Source: JAUUSJ01 sp964439395 | GTDB lineage: Bacteria > Bacillota > Clostridia > Lachnospirales > Lachnospiraceae | NCBI GenBank assembly: GCA_964439395.1 | Contig: CAYTNV010000017.1 | Location: 1-64,000 of the forward strand | Direction of reading: 5' to 3' | Length of the DNA: 64,000 bases | Program-made: the position numbers and the translations under genes | Shown here: positions 34,664 through 44,063 of the stretch, in pieces | How the letters are laid out: every line of letters starts with the position of its first letter | How positions within the stretch are numbered: position 1 is the first letter of the stretch | The notes under the pieces: generated by a model | Database searches by the model: none | The model's input: the letters and a program-made list of their open reading frames with translations, nothing else | Told to the model about the DNA's origin: nothing

Positions 34664-34740
34664 TTTTCATTTTTCCAGAACACGTAATACTAATTATTAT
34701 ATAAAAACAGAGGGAGCTAGCTATTATTAGTCATATTCAT

Positions 34741-36435
34741 TTATCTACTTCCAATTAAAACTTGCTTTCCCGAAAAAGCAAATCCATAATGGCGTATTCT
34801 CTCCTTAGAAATCCCTTTCGCCAAAAGCATCGCATCATAATTCTTTTCCTCTATCTGAGTTAATGCCTCTCTCACTGTATCTTCCAGCTTACTCTCATCC
34901 TCTGGATCATGCACTTTAAATTCAAATATATAGGCAAAATCTTCTCGATTTTTAATTGGCTCCAATATGACATCATATCTTCCAAATCCACTCTCCCGAT
35001 TTGAAGTTATATAATATCTTTCTGACAAATCCACAATTAATCCTAATACAAAGCCATGATAAAATCTCTCTGGCTCAGCCATTTTAGAAGGTTTCTTTCC
35101 TGTATCAAAAAAACTAAAGGTATCTCTTGATACTTTATTCATAAAACGATTCATAAATTTTATATCATTTAAAAACAAAGCCTTAATAAAATTATTATAT
35201 GAAGTAGGATATTTTGCAAACCATCCCTGAATCATTTTTTCAAACATGAGTTTTACTTCCATATTCGTCAAGGCCAGTTCATATTTTTCCGTTCCATTTT
35301 CTGAATCTATTGTCTGCTCAATTACTTTTAAATAACCACTCGCCAATAAAAGACTCCAAATTGCACTCTCATTATTTTGAAGCTGAGAAAAAATAATCTG
35401 TTCATCAATCTCCGTAATCAAAGATTTTCCTTCAAGAAGATCCTCCATGATTATTTTAACATCAGGATTTCCCTGTTGGATTAATTGTCCCACTAAGCTA
35501 TTAGAACTTGTATTCGCCCAGTACGCAGAAAATTTCTTTGTATCTAAAAAATTAGTAATAGACCAAGGATTATAAATATCTGTATATCCCCCAAAACTAA
35601 AGCCATTATACCAACGTTTTACCATCTCTTCTTGACTGGACATAGAAAATCTTTCCAAAGCATCAAATACCTCTTTTTCTGTAAAGCCAAAACTTCTTGC
35701 ATACTTTTCTGATGTCGTTGTTACAATTGTCAAATTATTTAAATCGGAAAAAATGGACTCCTTGCTCACTCTTGTAATTCCTGTCATAATTGCTCTTTCC
35801 ATATACGGATTTGTCTTAAAAGTAGAGTTGAACATCATTCGAATAAAAGAGGTCATTTCATCCCAGTATCCATTTATATATGCTTCTTGAAGCGGAGTAT
35901 CATACTCGTCTAAAAAAATCAATACCCTTTTTCCATAATACTCATTTAAATAAGAAGATAATTTTCTTAAACTCGCTGTCACTATCGTTTTCTCCATACC
36001 AAGTTTCACACTATCATAAAATTCCACTTCTTTTTCATTCAAACTACCCTCTTTTTTCAAATACTCATGCTTTCCATAAAGCTCTACAATCAATTGCTTT
36101 ATACTAGATACCGTTTCCTCATAAGTGACACCCTTTATATTAGCGAAACTTAAAGAGATAACTGGATAATTGCCTTGTAGCTGTCTATACTTCTCATTTT
36201 TCCAAATTTCCAACCCTTCAAAAAGATTTCCTCGATTCACATACTCATTGGAAAAAAAACATTCCATCATACTCATATTTAATGTCTTTCCAAAACGGCG
36301 TGGACGAGTAATTAAGGTGACATCATCTGCATTTTCCCACCATTCTTTAATAAAATGAGTCTTATCTATATAGAAATTTTCTCCCTCTCTTAGCTTTTCA
36401 AAATCCTGTACTCCTATCGCCACATTGTTTAACAT
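34741..36435 (-). CDS. AAA-ATPase-like protein with PD-(D/E)XK nuclease domain
   Basis: A 564-residue protein of the AAA-ATPase-like (PF09820) plus PDDEXK_9 (PF08011) type, abundant in Lachnospiraceae and Bacteroidetes. It opens with the family start (GVQDFEKLREGENFYIDKT) and a Walker A-like loop (RPRRFGKTLNMSM); Walker B is FLDEYDTPL. The C-terminal nuclease-like part has FEFKVHDPEDESK. The biological role is unknown; defence or mobile-element functions have been suggested for the family. The ATG at 36435 fits GAGGGGA nine bases upstream. It sits between two pieces of a broken macro-domain gene. Confidence 0.88.
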   Translation of the reverse strand: MLNNVAIGVQDFEKLREGENFYIDKTHFIKEWWENADDVTLITRPRRFGKTLNMSMMECFFSNEYVNRGNLFEGLEIWKNEKYRQLQGNYPVISLSFANIKGVTYEETVSSIKQLIVELYGKHEYLKKEGSLNEKEVEFYDSVKLGMEKTIVTASLRKLSSYLNEYYGKRVLIFLDEYDTPLQEAYINGYWDEMTSFIRMMFNSTFKTNPYMERAIMTGITRVSKESIFSDLNNLTIVTTTSEKYARSFGFTEKEVFDALERFSMSSQEEMVKRWYNGFSFGGYTDIYNPWSITNFLDTKKFSAYWANTSSNSLVGQLIQQGNPDVKIIMEDLLEGKSLITEIDEQIIFSQLQNNESAIWSLLLASGYLKVIEQTIDSENGTEKYELALTNMEVKLMFEKMIQGWFAKYPTSYNNFIKALFLNDIKFMNRFMNKVSRDTFSFFDTGKKPSKMAEPERFYHGFVLGLIVDLSERYYITSNRESGFGRYDVILEPIKNREDFAYIFEFKVHDPEDESKLEDTVREALTQIEEKNYDAMLLAKGISKERIRHYGFAFSGKQVLIGSR

Positions 36436-36792
36436 ACGTATCACTCCCCTCTACTTTTATTCTATACTAGCGAAATGATTATCCTAAATATATATTATTT
36501 ATTATTATAACATGAATCCTTTCTATTCACCACCAAAATCCATTTTCCTTCTCTTACAAAAAAATTACGATGCAGCATTAATTATATCCAATGTTTCCCT
36601 TTATATTTTTTTATTTTTTGTCAATTATATGATTCTTTATTATCTTTTCAACTCAGTCAGACAAACAAATAAAGTTCGAAATCCATCATCATAAGATGTA
36701 CTGACAACTTGAAAGTTGCCTTTCTCTAAGTAACGATAATATCTCAAACGTTCCATACGAATTGGATAAAATAAAAAATTATAAATCTAAAT

Positions 36793-36885
36793 TTAATTAT
36801 ATAAAAATCTAATCATTCTCTTGACAAAAAGCTCTCTTCCCGCTTTCATTTTTGTGATATCATTTCTAACAATCTCTATAGGCAT
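36793..36885 (-). pseudogene. N-terminal remnant of a macro-domain protein
   Basis: AGGGGGA precedes an ATG at 36885 encoding MPIEIVRNDITKMK, the typical start of macro-domain (ADP-ribose-binding) proteins. It then diverges (AGRELFVKRMIRFLYN) and stops after 30 codons. The VNAAN and glycine-rich loops are missing. The gene's other end is at 33847-34042 in the same orientation. Confidence 0.65.
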
Positions 36886-36984
36886 AATACTTCCCCCTAT
36901 TGCTCTATATTTGAATTCTAAGAACTATCTGTTTTACTTTTATGATACTTTTTTAGTATAACATAGCACTCGCTACTTAGCTAC

Positions 36985-37015
36985 AAAAAAACGGAGTCTT
37001 TCTAAACTCCGTTTT
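36985..37015. terminator. Bidirectional terminator after SH3b gene
   Basis: AAAACGGAGT and AACTCCGTTTT form a stem with a seven-base loop, flanked by A and T tracts, 85 bp after the SH3b gene. Confidence 0.8.
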
Positions 37016-37100
37016 ATCGTCCACCCCTTAGTTTTATTATAAAATAGTGGTATGAAATTATACTAACCATTTATTAATTCATCGCTTTTATTCTCTTCTT

Positions 37101-37619
37101 TTAAACCCATGTGCTATACCAAGTATTTTGGTATTTTAAGTAGCTGCTTAATACATAACCCAATTGACCTTTATAATTTACTTTATAAAATCCATTGGAA
37201 GCTTTTCCCTCAAAACGTACCTTAGCTCCTAATGGGATTCTCTTTAAAGCTGCTGCACTTGTTCTCGGCGATTTTCTTAGTGTGATATAGCTTTTACACT
37301 TAACTACTTTGTATGTTTTTAGAGATGTAGCTAAATACTTTGTTAAGATATATCCTGTCTTACCACCATAAGTAACTTTAGTAAACTCATTTTTCGCAGA
37401 AGCTCTTTTTTCAACTACTGAACCATAATATACTTTCTTTAAGACAGCTGATTTCGTACTTGGGGATTTTCTAAGAGATACATAAGAATTGCAATGGCAA
37501 ACTATCAACTCTTGATGAAAACATCCATACGCATTCGCTTGTTCTTCACTCACAATAAACAGACCACTAAATAATATCATACACATAATAATAGTTACTA
37601 TTTTTTTCATCTTTTTCAT
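37101..37619 (-). CDS. Secreted protein with two SH3b repeats
   Basis: A 172-residue protein with a signal peptide (IVTIIMCMILFSGLFIV, cleavage near ANA-YG) and two SH3b domains (about 38-95 and 100-165), each with SYVSLRKSP or SYITLRKSP and a TGYILTKYL or LGYVLSSYL end. It is more diverged from the repeats at 25-29 kb and more basic. It is probably a wall-binding protein. Monocistronic with its own terminator. Confidence 0.82.
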   Translation of the reverse strand: MKKMKKIVTIIMCMILFSGLFIVSEEQANAYGCFHQELIVCHCNSYVSLRKSPSTKSAVLKKVYYGSVVEKRASAKNEFTKVTYGGKTGYILTKYLATSLKTYKVVKCKSYITLRKSPRTSAAALKRIPLGAKVRFEGKASNGFYKVNYKGQLGYVLSSYLKYQNTWYSTWV

Positions 37620-37716
37620 ATCGATATCCCCTTTATGTCACTATTTTACTATTTCATTTTAACATATTATTATAATCATTGCAATGCTAATAATGGCTAT
37701 TTTACTTAAAACAACT

Positions 37717-37830
37717 CTACAATAACTCAATTTTATCGCCTTTCTCTACATAAACTCCTTTTTTATTCTGGGGCTCTAGAATAGAACTCGTTGAAAACGA
37801 AGTCGCCGCCTCTTTGTATCCATACACAAC
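37717..37830 (-). pseudogene. Remnant of a paralogue of the secreted SH3-like protein at 40479
   Basis: The minus strand encodes VVYGYKEAATSFSTSS, then NKKGVYVEKGDKIELL before a TAG, closely matching VVGEAEYKARDSFTTSS and NKKGVYVKKGDKVEVL of the intact gene at 40479-41330. Both ends are lost. This shows a past duplication or recombination across the 38-41 kb region. Confidence 0.75.
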
Positions 37831-37867
37831 TTTTTCTCTAGAAACCTCGAAACATTTACAAAAGAAA

Positions 37868-37929
37868 CCCATTAGGTTGCTTTCCGTGTAGCTAATAAAT
37901 TAGCCAGTTGAATTGCTGCCTAATGGGCT
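37868..37929 (-). terminator. Terminator after Rpn gene
   Basis: AGCCCATTAGG and CCTAATGGGTT form the outer stem, an inner GCTAAT/ATTAGC stem lies between them, and TTTCTTTT follows on the minus strand. Confidence 0.7.
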
Positions 37930-37945
37930 AAAAATTTGTCTTAAG

Positions 37946-39013
37946 TTATACTGGAATCAGTCCAAACCATTGCTTAATAAGATCAACACTTACATTTACA
38001 GCCTTTGCAATAAATTCCACATTCATTCCCATATTATGTAAATTAAGCGCAGTTTCTTTTTTTCCCTTCATTTCGCCTTGCTGGATTCCTTGCTCGATTC
38101 CCTTCTCGATTCCCTGCTGGATTCCCTGCTGGATTCCCTGCTCGATTCCCTTCTCGATTCCCTGCTCGATTCCCTGTTGTATAGCCTGATCTACAAGAGA
38201 ATTACTTAAATTACACATATCTCGCACCTCGCTTTCAAATTCTGCGGTCATTGCTATATTAAAATCATCACTTAGTCTTTTCTTTTTTTCTTCTGGTGAT
38301 GTAGACGCCGAAAATAGCACATTTAACAAATCTAAAATTTCTAACTCACTTTCTCTATTTGCATCTCCAAGATTAAGAATCACTACTTCCATCAAGTCGT
38401 AACTTTTTGGATTGATGTAAGAAGTTCCATATACTGTCTCTTCGACTGTATGATATTTAAAAATTCCGTTTTTTCGTTTCTTTGCAGGGTCAGGACAAAT
38501 CCATATAGAATAAACTTTTTGTAACTTATCATAATGTTCATTCGTAAATACGGTATCATACTGCTCAGAAATCATTCTCGCACAGTAATAAAATCCCCTC
38601 ATCACCAACGGATAACCAGGAGTATCATTCGCCTGAATCTCCAAATTAACAATAAGCTGTACAGGATTATCACTTCCTGGAATACATGCTTTAAAACGAA
38701 TGTCATAATATACTGTTTGGTCTCTAATTGAACTCGCTTCTGTATTAAATCCATCTATTCTTTTATCGCCATCTAGTCGTTTATTCTTATCCAGTTGGTC
38801 TTGATGCACCGCTTTCTGAGAAATCTCTGGTTTTTCTTTGAGACAGTTCTCTGTAATAAACTTAACACTATATTGTGAAAACTCTTTCGTACACGATTTT
38901 AAAATCCATGCAATAACCGACTCGTAAGTCAAAAGTTTCTTCGCACATTCATCATACTTCGCTTTATCAGCAACCATATCAATAGTTTGTGCAATATCAG
39001 TCTGTCTAACCAT
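37946..39013 (-). CDS. Rpn family recombination-promoting nuclease
   Basis: A 355-residue Rpn/PD-(D/E)XK-type protein. The nuclease core shows the acidic residues in YYDIRFKA and NLEIQANDTPGYPL (E-x-Q), and YYCARMISEQY follows. Rpn proteins are linked to RecA-independent recombination and recently to defence against phage. The C-terminal part has a run of QGIEKGIEQG-type repeats encoded by a 12-bp tandem repeat. This is typical of the family and prone to length change. The last 40 residues resemble a small HTH (EFIAKAVNVSVDLIKQW). Confidence 0.88.
   Translation of the reverse strand: MVRQTDIAQTIDMVADKAKYDECAKKLLTYESVIAWILKSCTKEFSQYSVKFITENCLKEKPEISQKAVHQDQLDKNKRLDGDKRIDGFNTEASSIRDQTVYYDIRFKACIPGSDNPVQLIVNLEIQANDTPGYPLVMRGFYYCARMISEQYDTVFTNEHYDKLQKVYSIWICPDPAKKRKNGIFKYHTVEETVYGTSYINPKSYDLMEVVILNLGDANRESELEILDLLNVLFSASTSPEEKKKRLSDDFNIAMTAEFESEVRDMCNLSNSLVDQAIQQGIEQGIEKGIEQGIQQGIQQGIEKGIEQGIQQGEMKGKKETALNLHNMGMNVEFIAKAVNVSVDLIKQWFGLIPV
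38084..38179 (-). repeat. 12-bp tandem repeat array in Rpn gene
   Basis: Eight imperfect copies of a 12-bp unit (GATTCCCTGCTC and variants on the plus strand) encode the QGIE/KGIQ repeats. Changes by whole units keep the reading frame. Confidence 0.85.
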
Positions 39014-39171
39014 TGGTTAACACCTCCAATCCACAGTATGATAAACTTCATCTATTATATTTGCATCTTACCATAAAAGCCCCTGTTAGTCAACGCAATG
39101 GGATATAACTGTTTACGTTAGTCTTACATGTCTACTTGCTATTGACATCTCTTTCATATGCAAGCAAATTT

Positions 39172-40383
39172 TTAAGGTTCCAAATTTAGCCATAGAGCGG
39201 GACGTACCGCCTTCTTAGAGGTTACAATAAAACCTCCCTCAAAAATACGACCACCTAAAACTCCAGCTACAGAAATTGTCCCTACCTGCGAACGCAGCCA
39301 CCAAGGCTTTTTATCTCTTACTTTATTATCCATAAAATACTTTCTTGCTTCTTCTATACTCAAGCAAAAAATTTTGTCTTGTGTATCTTTTCCTCCATCT
39401 GTTTCCCATTTAAAAGTATTCAAATTTTTTACCAATGTAACCTCTATTCTATTTTTCTCTTCTAATGAAAAATTTTGTTGCAAAAATTCTCCATTTAACC
39501 ATTTTCGCAAGGTACAATTCTCCCACGTGACGCTCTCCAATGTCTCATTATATACTCTGTTTTCTACAATATCTTTCGTAATAATAAGAACTTTATTTCC
39601 CAGTTTATCTAATACAATCCATTCTCTATCATTTTTTCCAAATTTTATTATGTCACCAATTTGAATTTGCCTAACTTTTTTCTTTTCTATTCCTTTACCT
39701 TTTGTATTTTGATATTGCTTCATATACTGCATTATGCCTTGTTTTCGACTTTCTTTAAAATCTTCAAATTCTTTCTTTTTTTGTTCAAGTTCCTGCGATT
39801 TTCTAATATACTCTAAACCCACCTTATCTTTTAAAATATCTTCTTTGTCTCCCTTCATCGCACATCGCCACCATTCAAATGCAACTTCCATATCCTGCTC
39901 CAAAACCCCATCGTAGTAGAGCCTACCTAGTTCATACTGTGCTTCTGGATTTCCCAGCTCTGCCGCCTGCCGCAACTGCTGAACAGAGATGCTTTTCTTA
40001 TACATCTCATAAAAATTATCTTGCTCTGGAGCTTCATAAAGTACGTTGTCACGATAAACTTCTTTCCAATCCCCAATTACTATAAGAGCTGAAATCATTT
40101 TTTCAATTGCTTTTTCGTTAAAGCCTTCCTCAATTTCCAACTTCTTTTTTACTCTTCCTACAATCTGCCTTTTTTCACCAAAAAGCACCTCTTCTTTGTC
40201 AATAAATTCTATGTAAATATCATTTTCCAAAATTCGCTTTAACCACTTGCATTCTGATCTGTATTCAGGTGCCAAGTCTTGTAAGACGGAACAGAATCTA
40301 TTTTTATCTTCCTTCGTAGAAAGTGGTACAGAAAAAATTTCCATTTTTTTCACTTGTTTTAATGCATCATAAAATTTTTCCAT
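39172..40383 (-). CDS. Shared N-terminal domain, Sel1 repeat and DUF6273 protein
   Basis: A 403-residue protein. Residues 1-110 are the unrecognised domain shared with four other proteins here (MEKFYDALKQVKKM, KWLKRILE, KRQIVGRVKKKL, EEGFNEKA, GDWKEVY). Residues about 135-175 are a Sel1-like repeat (AAELGNPEAQYELGRLYYDG). A Lys/Glu-rich coiled coil follows, and residues about 245-403 are DUF6273 (GDIIKFGKNDREWIVLDK, CTLRKWLNGEF, PWWLRSQ, VRPALWLNLEP). No signal peptide or TM is seen, so it is probably cytoplasmic. Its C-terminal end lacks the SPG of the WWLRSPG motif seen in its paralogues. Confidence 0.75.
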   Translation of the reverse strand: MEKFYDALKQVKKMEIFSVPLSTKEDKNRFCSVLQDLAPEYRSECKWLKRILENDIYIEFIDKEEVLFGEKRQIVGRVKKKLEIEEGFNEKAIEKMISALIVIGDWKEVYRDNVLYEAPEQDNFYEMYKKSISVQQLRQAAELGNPEAQYELGRLYYDGVLEQDMEVAFEWWRCAMKGDKEDILKDKVGLEYIRKSQELEQKKKEFEDFKESRKQGIMQYMKQYQNTKGKGIEKKKVRQIQIGDIIKFGKNDREWIVLDKLGNKVLIITKDIVENRVYNETLESVTWENCTLRKWLNGEFLQQNFSLEEKNRIEVTLVKNLNTFKWETDGGKDTQDKIFCLSIEEARKYFMDNKVRDKKPWWLRSQVGTISVAGVLGGRIFEGGFIVTSKKAVRPALWLNLEP

Positions 40384-40478
40384 AGCTTCTCCTCTACTTA
40401 TTGTTTTAGTATACCTTATAAAACAACGAAGCTGTTTTTGATATAGAATACGGTATGCTCTGTGAGTATACTATTCTA

Positions 40479-41330
40479 TCATCTATCCGTTTCTTCATCA
40501 TATTCTAGATCTACTAATACCAAACCACTTCCAATCGCAAGCCATCCCTTTTCTCCATTTACTTTTACCTGAACTTTATGATTGTCATCATCAAAATAAT
40601 ATTGTAATACCTCAACTTTATCTCCTTTTTTTACATAGACTCCTTTTTTATTATCCTTCTTTGGAGACGAGCTTGTCGTAAATGAATCTCTTGCTTTATA
40701 CTCCGCCTCTCCAACAACCTTAGCGTAATTAGATGTCAGAACAATTTCTCCATCCTTATATTCGTATTCCATTAAAAACCATGCCTGCTGTCCTGCGCCG
40801 ATTATCCTATCGTGCTTTCCTGTCATTGTCAGCATAAGAACTTTTCCATCCTCCACTGCATATGGCTCAATATAATCCAATGAATAATCTTCAAAATTGA
40901 CGTCTAATTTTTTTAATTTTTTTCCATCACATCTATATACCTCAACAAGATTAGCACCATACTGCCGACATGTAAAAACTAAAAGATTCGTATCCTCATC
41001 CACTTGACAACTGTATACATCTCCACCCCTCAAGAGAGAAACTTTTCCTATGCGCTCGTCTGATAAATATATGTACGCCACTCTTTCTCCCTCAGCACTC
41101 TCTTTTATTTTGTATTTAAACGAATCCTTCTCTCCATCTCCTGTAAAATCATACTTTTTATACGTCTTATTAGGTTCAAGTAGTCTTATATTAGTCCCTT
41201 CCTCTAATGTCTTAGCTAAAGAATTAGTTACAATTGGTACCCCCATAAAACTCTGTACTGGCGTTCCTATACATAAAGTAAAAACACTAAATGCTACTAT
41301 TAATATTTTTCTTGTCCATTTTCTTCTCAT
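40479..41330 (-). CDS. Secreted protein with VCBS-like and SH3-like regions
   Basis: A 283-residue protein with a signal peptide (ILIVAFSVFTLCIGTPVQSF). The middle begins with a Ca-binding-like loop (YDFTGDGEKDSFKY), as in FG-GAP/VCBS repeats. The C-terminal 70 residues look like an SH3 fold (KKGVYVKKGDKVEVLQYY ... EKGWLAIGSGLVLVDL). The function is unknown. A fragment of a close paralogue lies at 37717-37830. Confidence 0.65.
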   Translation of the reverse strand: MRRKWTRKILIVAFSVFTLCIGTPVQSFMGVPIVTNSLAKTLEEGTNIRLLEPNKTYKKYDFTGDGEKDSFKYKIKESAEGERVAYIYLSDERIGKVSLLRGGDVYSCQVDEDTNLLVFTCRQYGANLVEVYRCDGKKLKKLDVNFEDYSLDYIEPYAVEDGKVLMLTMTGKHDRIIGAGQQAWFLMEYEYKDGEIVLTSNYAKVVGEAEYKARDSFTTSSSPKKDNKKGVYVKKGDKVEVLQYYFDDDNHKVQVKVNGEKGWLAIGSGLVLVDLEYDEETDR

Positions 41331-41375
41331 AATCTTATCTCCTCTAAAATTAATTTATATTTTTATTTCAATTTG

Positions 41376-41594
41376 CTATACATATAAATATTGCTGCCAC
41401 TCACTATCATCCCACTCATCCTCCAGACTACCTTTTTTATTATCCAAGTTTATATCTGGATTTTCTATGTCGAATATAGCTATAATTTCCCCAGATATAA
41501 AAATTTTATCTATCTCCTTTATATCCATTCCTGTCTCTTCATCCAAAATTTCACAAATTATGCGTTTTAAAGATGTTGCCATCTTCTCAACCAT
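41376..41594 (-). CDS. Small acidic hypothetical protein
   Basis: A 72-residue acidic protein (EDEWDDSEWQQYLYV at the end) with no family I recognise. Small acidic proteins beside secretion or toxin loci are sometimes immunity proteins or chaperones, but nothing in the sequence proves this. The upstream 290 bp (41595-41884) hold a short minus-strand reading (FAPIFVLLPYNIGNSYIEFS) that looks like decayed coding DNA ending at this gene's start. Confidence 0.45.
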   Translation of the reverse strand: MVEKMATSLKRIICEILDEETGMDIKEIDKIFISGEIIAIFDIENPDINLDNKKGSLEDEWDDSEWQQYLYV

Positions 41595-41884
41595 TTACCT
41601 TATATAATCTGATGAAAACTCAATATAAGAATTTCCTATATTGTATGGAAGTAATACAAAAATAGGAGCAAACGTTGTCCACGATGATTTCATACATTCT
41701 ATTGACTCAATTTATATTTTTAAAAAACTTTTCCAAATATTTATTAGCTGAGTTTTCTTTTTCTATATAGAAAAGTTTATATGTAATATTAAATCCATAA
41801 CTGAAAATACATTTTTTGGTGAAATAAGTGACAAATTTTTCGCCTTATCTCCAATAATCCCGTTCTCATCCGCTCTTTTGCGAG

Positions 41885-42895
41885 TTAAGAATACTTAATC
41901 CTAAAAAAGAAACACATCTGTTTTTTATTATGTATCATTTCAATACAATAAGAACCAATACTATATTGAGATATAACCTTATTCACCTGTTCTTGAACTT
42001 TTGCTTGTAATTTTTCAGCATCTACTCTTTTATTACATACTTTAAAGTATAAAATCATCTTCTTTTGTTTTAGTTCTCTCTCTAAATAATCTTGCAACTG
42101 CTCACTTTTCAAAAAACATCTGCCTTTTTTTTGAAAATAACTATACCTATCTGTGTCACATTTTGGGAAATCCTCATATACATGGTCTAATTTCATCCAT
42201 CTATCTGGCATACAAAAATAGTCAAATCTTGTGTACTTACTCGACTCACTCACTCCAATATCCCATGTAACATCAATATGAGTACACTCTCCATTTAACC
42301 GAACAATATTCCAAGCATGGGCTCCTTCTATATTTATCGTATCTTCCGATGATGTTTCCCCAATTATAACTAACGCATCCACTCCCAGTCGGTCACATAA
42401 TAACTTAAAAGCTTTCGCAATTCCCTCACATACAGCAATTCTATTTTTAAAAACACCTTCTATATTAAATGATTGTGGAAAATTATCTGGACATTTTACC
42501 GCATCAAAATGATAACGAATATTTTTTACAAGGTAATTATGTATCCAGCGACATTTCTCAAAATCACTTCTCAAATTTGCTATATATGCCTTTTCCAAAA
42601 CAAGCTTTATTTTTTGCTCCAAGTCATAGATTGCCTTCTTTCTAAATGCAGGCTTTATATAATAATGAATCTGATAAATGATATCCACTTGTGTCGTAAG
42701 ATAACTTAAATTTCTAAAATTTACATAGAAAAGCTCAGGGTGGTCATATTTTATGGCATTCACTATGTTTTTCAAAGAATCACCGTTACTAAATGCTTTA
42801 AGTTCGACCGATGACTCTTCATGCTCAATAGCCTCTATTATCTTTCGATAATATTTTCGTTCTTGATGATTCAATTTTGAAAAATAATACTCCAT
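41885..42895 (-). CDS. Transglutaminase-like cysteine peptidase domain protein
   Basis: A 336-residue protein with a transglutaminase-like fold. The catalytic Cys is in RIAVCEGIAKAFKLL (near residue 155), the His in GAHAWNIVRL and the Asp in HIDVTWDIG. No signal peptide or TM is seen, so it would act in the cytoplasm or be exported by a non-Sec route. Such domains in bacteria usually act as peptidases. It is at the end of the accessory cluster, next to a broken WG-repeat gene. Confidence 0.8.
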   Translation of the reverse strand: MEYYFSKLNHQERKYYRKIIEAIEHEESSVELKAFSNGDSLKNIVNAIKYDHPELFYVNFRNLSYLTTQVDIIYQIHYYIKPAFRKKAIYDLEQKIKLVLEKAYIANLRSDFEKCRWIHNYLVKNIRYHFDAVKCPDNFPQSFNIEGVFKNRIAVCEGIAKAFKLLCDRLGVDALVIIGETSSEDTINIEGAHAWNIVRLNGECTHIDVTWDIGVSESSKYTRFDYFCMPDRWMKLDHVYEDFPKCDTDRYSYFQKKGRCFLKSEQLQDYLERELKQKKMILYFKVCNKRVDAEKLQAKVQEQVNKVISQYSIGSYCIEMIHNKKQMCFFFRIKYS

Positions 42896-42952
42896 CCTTT
42901 TATCCCACCATATGACTTTCTCTTCAAAATATTCACTCCAAATGCTACATAC

Positions 42953-44063
42953 TTAATTATATTTTAATTCATATACCGTACATTCTTTTTTATCATTCAT
43001 ACAATATAAATATTTATTCATAACTGCATATCCTATATCAGCATATTTAAAATCAATAATCTGTTTTCCCGAAAAAACTTCATAAACACCGTACTTTTCT
43101 GCTTTTCATCATAAACTTTTATCAATCCCTTTCCAACTGATTCTATAGCCCGCAACGGCTCTTTTATTTTCAATGTATAATCTCCATCTGCCCAGACAAA
43201 ATATAAAGAACTATTATCACTTTCTTCTCTCTCTAATAAAAAAGAATACATATCATCATCTTCTACAAATATATCTTTCGATATAATTCCATTTGGTCCA
43301 ACAACTGTCCCTATTTTATTTTCCTTATCATAGGCCAAAATATAAGTTTTGCTGTTCACTTCTTCAATATCGAGAAGATCATATTTACATTCTAAAATTT
43401 CTTTTCCTTTAGTATCTATAAGACCTTTTTTCCCATTATTTTCTACTTGTATATATTTTTCTCCAATACCTTTATACATAAAAGCGTATCCTTTTTTTGT
43501 CATTTCCTTACCATTCTCATCCATTAAAAAATATTTGTGGTCTCGACGGTTTACTAGACAAGAAACCGTATTATTTATTCCATCTAAACTGTCCCCCTCT
43601 CCCTTCGTGAATAATTTATTTAAATCACAGTCATATACTGTCTCTCCTATATTATAAAAATCATCTGTTATAAAATACTTTCCACTCTCCCATTCAAATT
43701 TCCTTCTTCCTCCTTTAAAAAGGATTTTCCCCTCGTTATTATAAATAATCGATTGTTCATCCTTTCGTACATAAAAACTGGTTCCATGAACCTCCATATC
43801 TTTAAATGCCTCAATTGAATCAAATTTTAATCCTTTGACAAATCTTTTCTTCTCTAAATCATATATTTTTATAAATCCTTTATAAAAATATCTCCCCTCT
43901 CCATCATAACGAATATAATAAATTATATTTCCCTCTGATATCCTTGTCGAACCTACGATATCTGTTTCACTTTTTGATTTTGTCTTTTCTGTAAAATAAT
44001 AGACTGCAAGATATCGATCTCTTTTATTATTTTATCTTGAATAACTCATAAATATATAATCAT
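42953..44063 (-). pseudogene. Broken WG-repeat protein gene
   Basis: An original gene of about 365 codons can be followed: its ATG (44063) overlaps the previous stop as ATGA with GGAG upstream. The start is ruined by a frameshift and a TAA at 44032-44034. An open central part (43033-43797 and upstream) encodes WG-like repeats (YIQVENNGKKGLIDTKGKEI). A one-base loss in an A-run near 43105-43112 shifts the end, whose original reading continues KYGVYEVFSGKQIIDFKYAD to a stop at 42953. WG repeats are protein- or ligand-binding beta repeats. Confidence 0.75.

Larger units (their letters stand above)
36436..37100. other. 665-bp region with gene remnants
   Basis: It holds a 38-codon minus-strand remnant (36640-36756, ending GFRTLFVCLTELKR) of unrecognised origin without a ribosome site, the N-terminal macro-domain remnant, and the terminator of the next gene. 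No intact gene is seen. Confidence 0.5.

Noticed and set aside
38084..38179. Regular repeats that could suggest a CRISPR array
   Set aside because: The unit is 12 bp without spacers and encodes the QGIE repeats of an Rpn protein.
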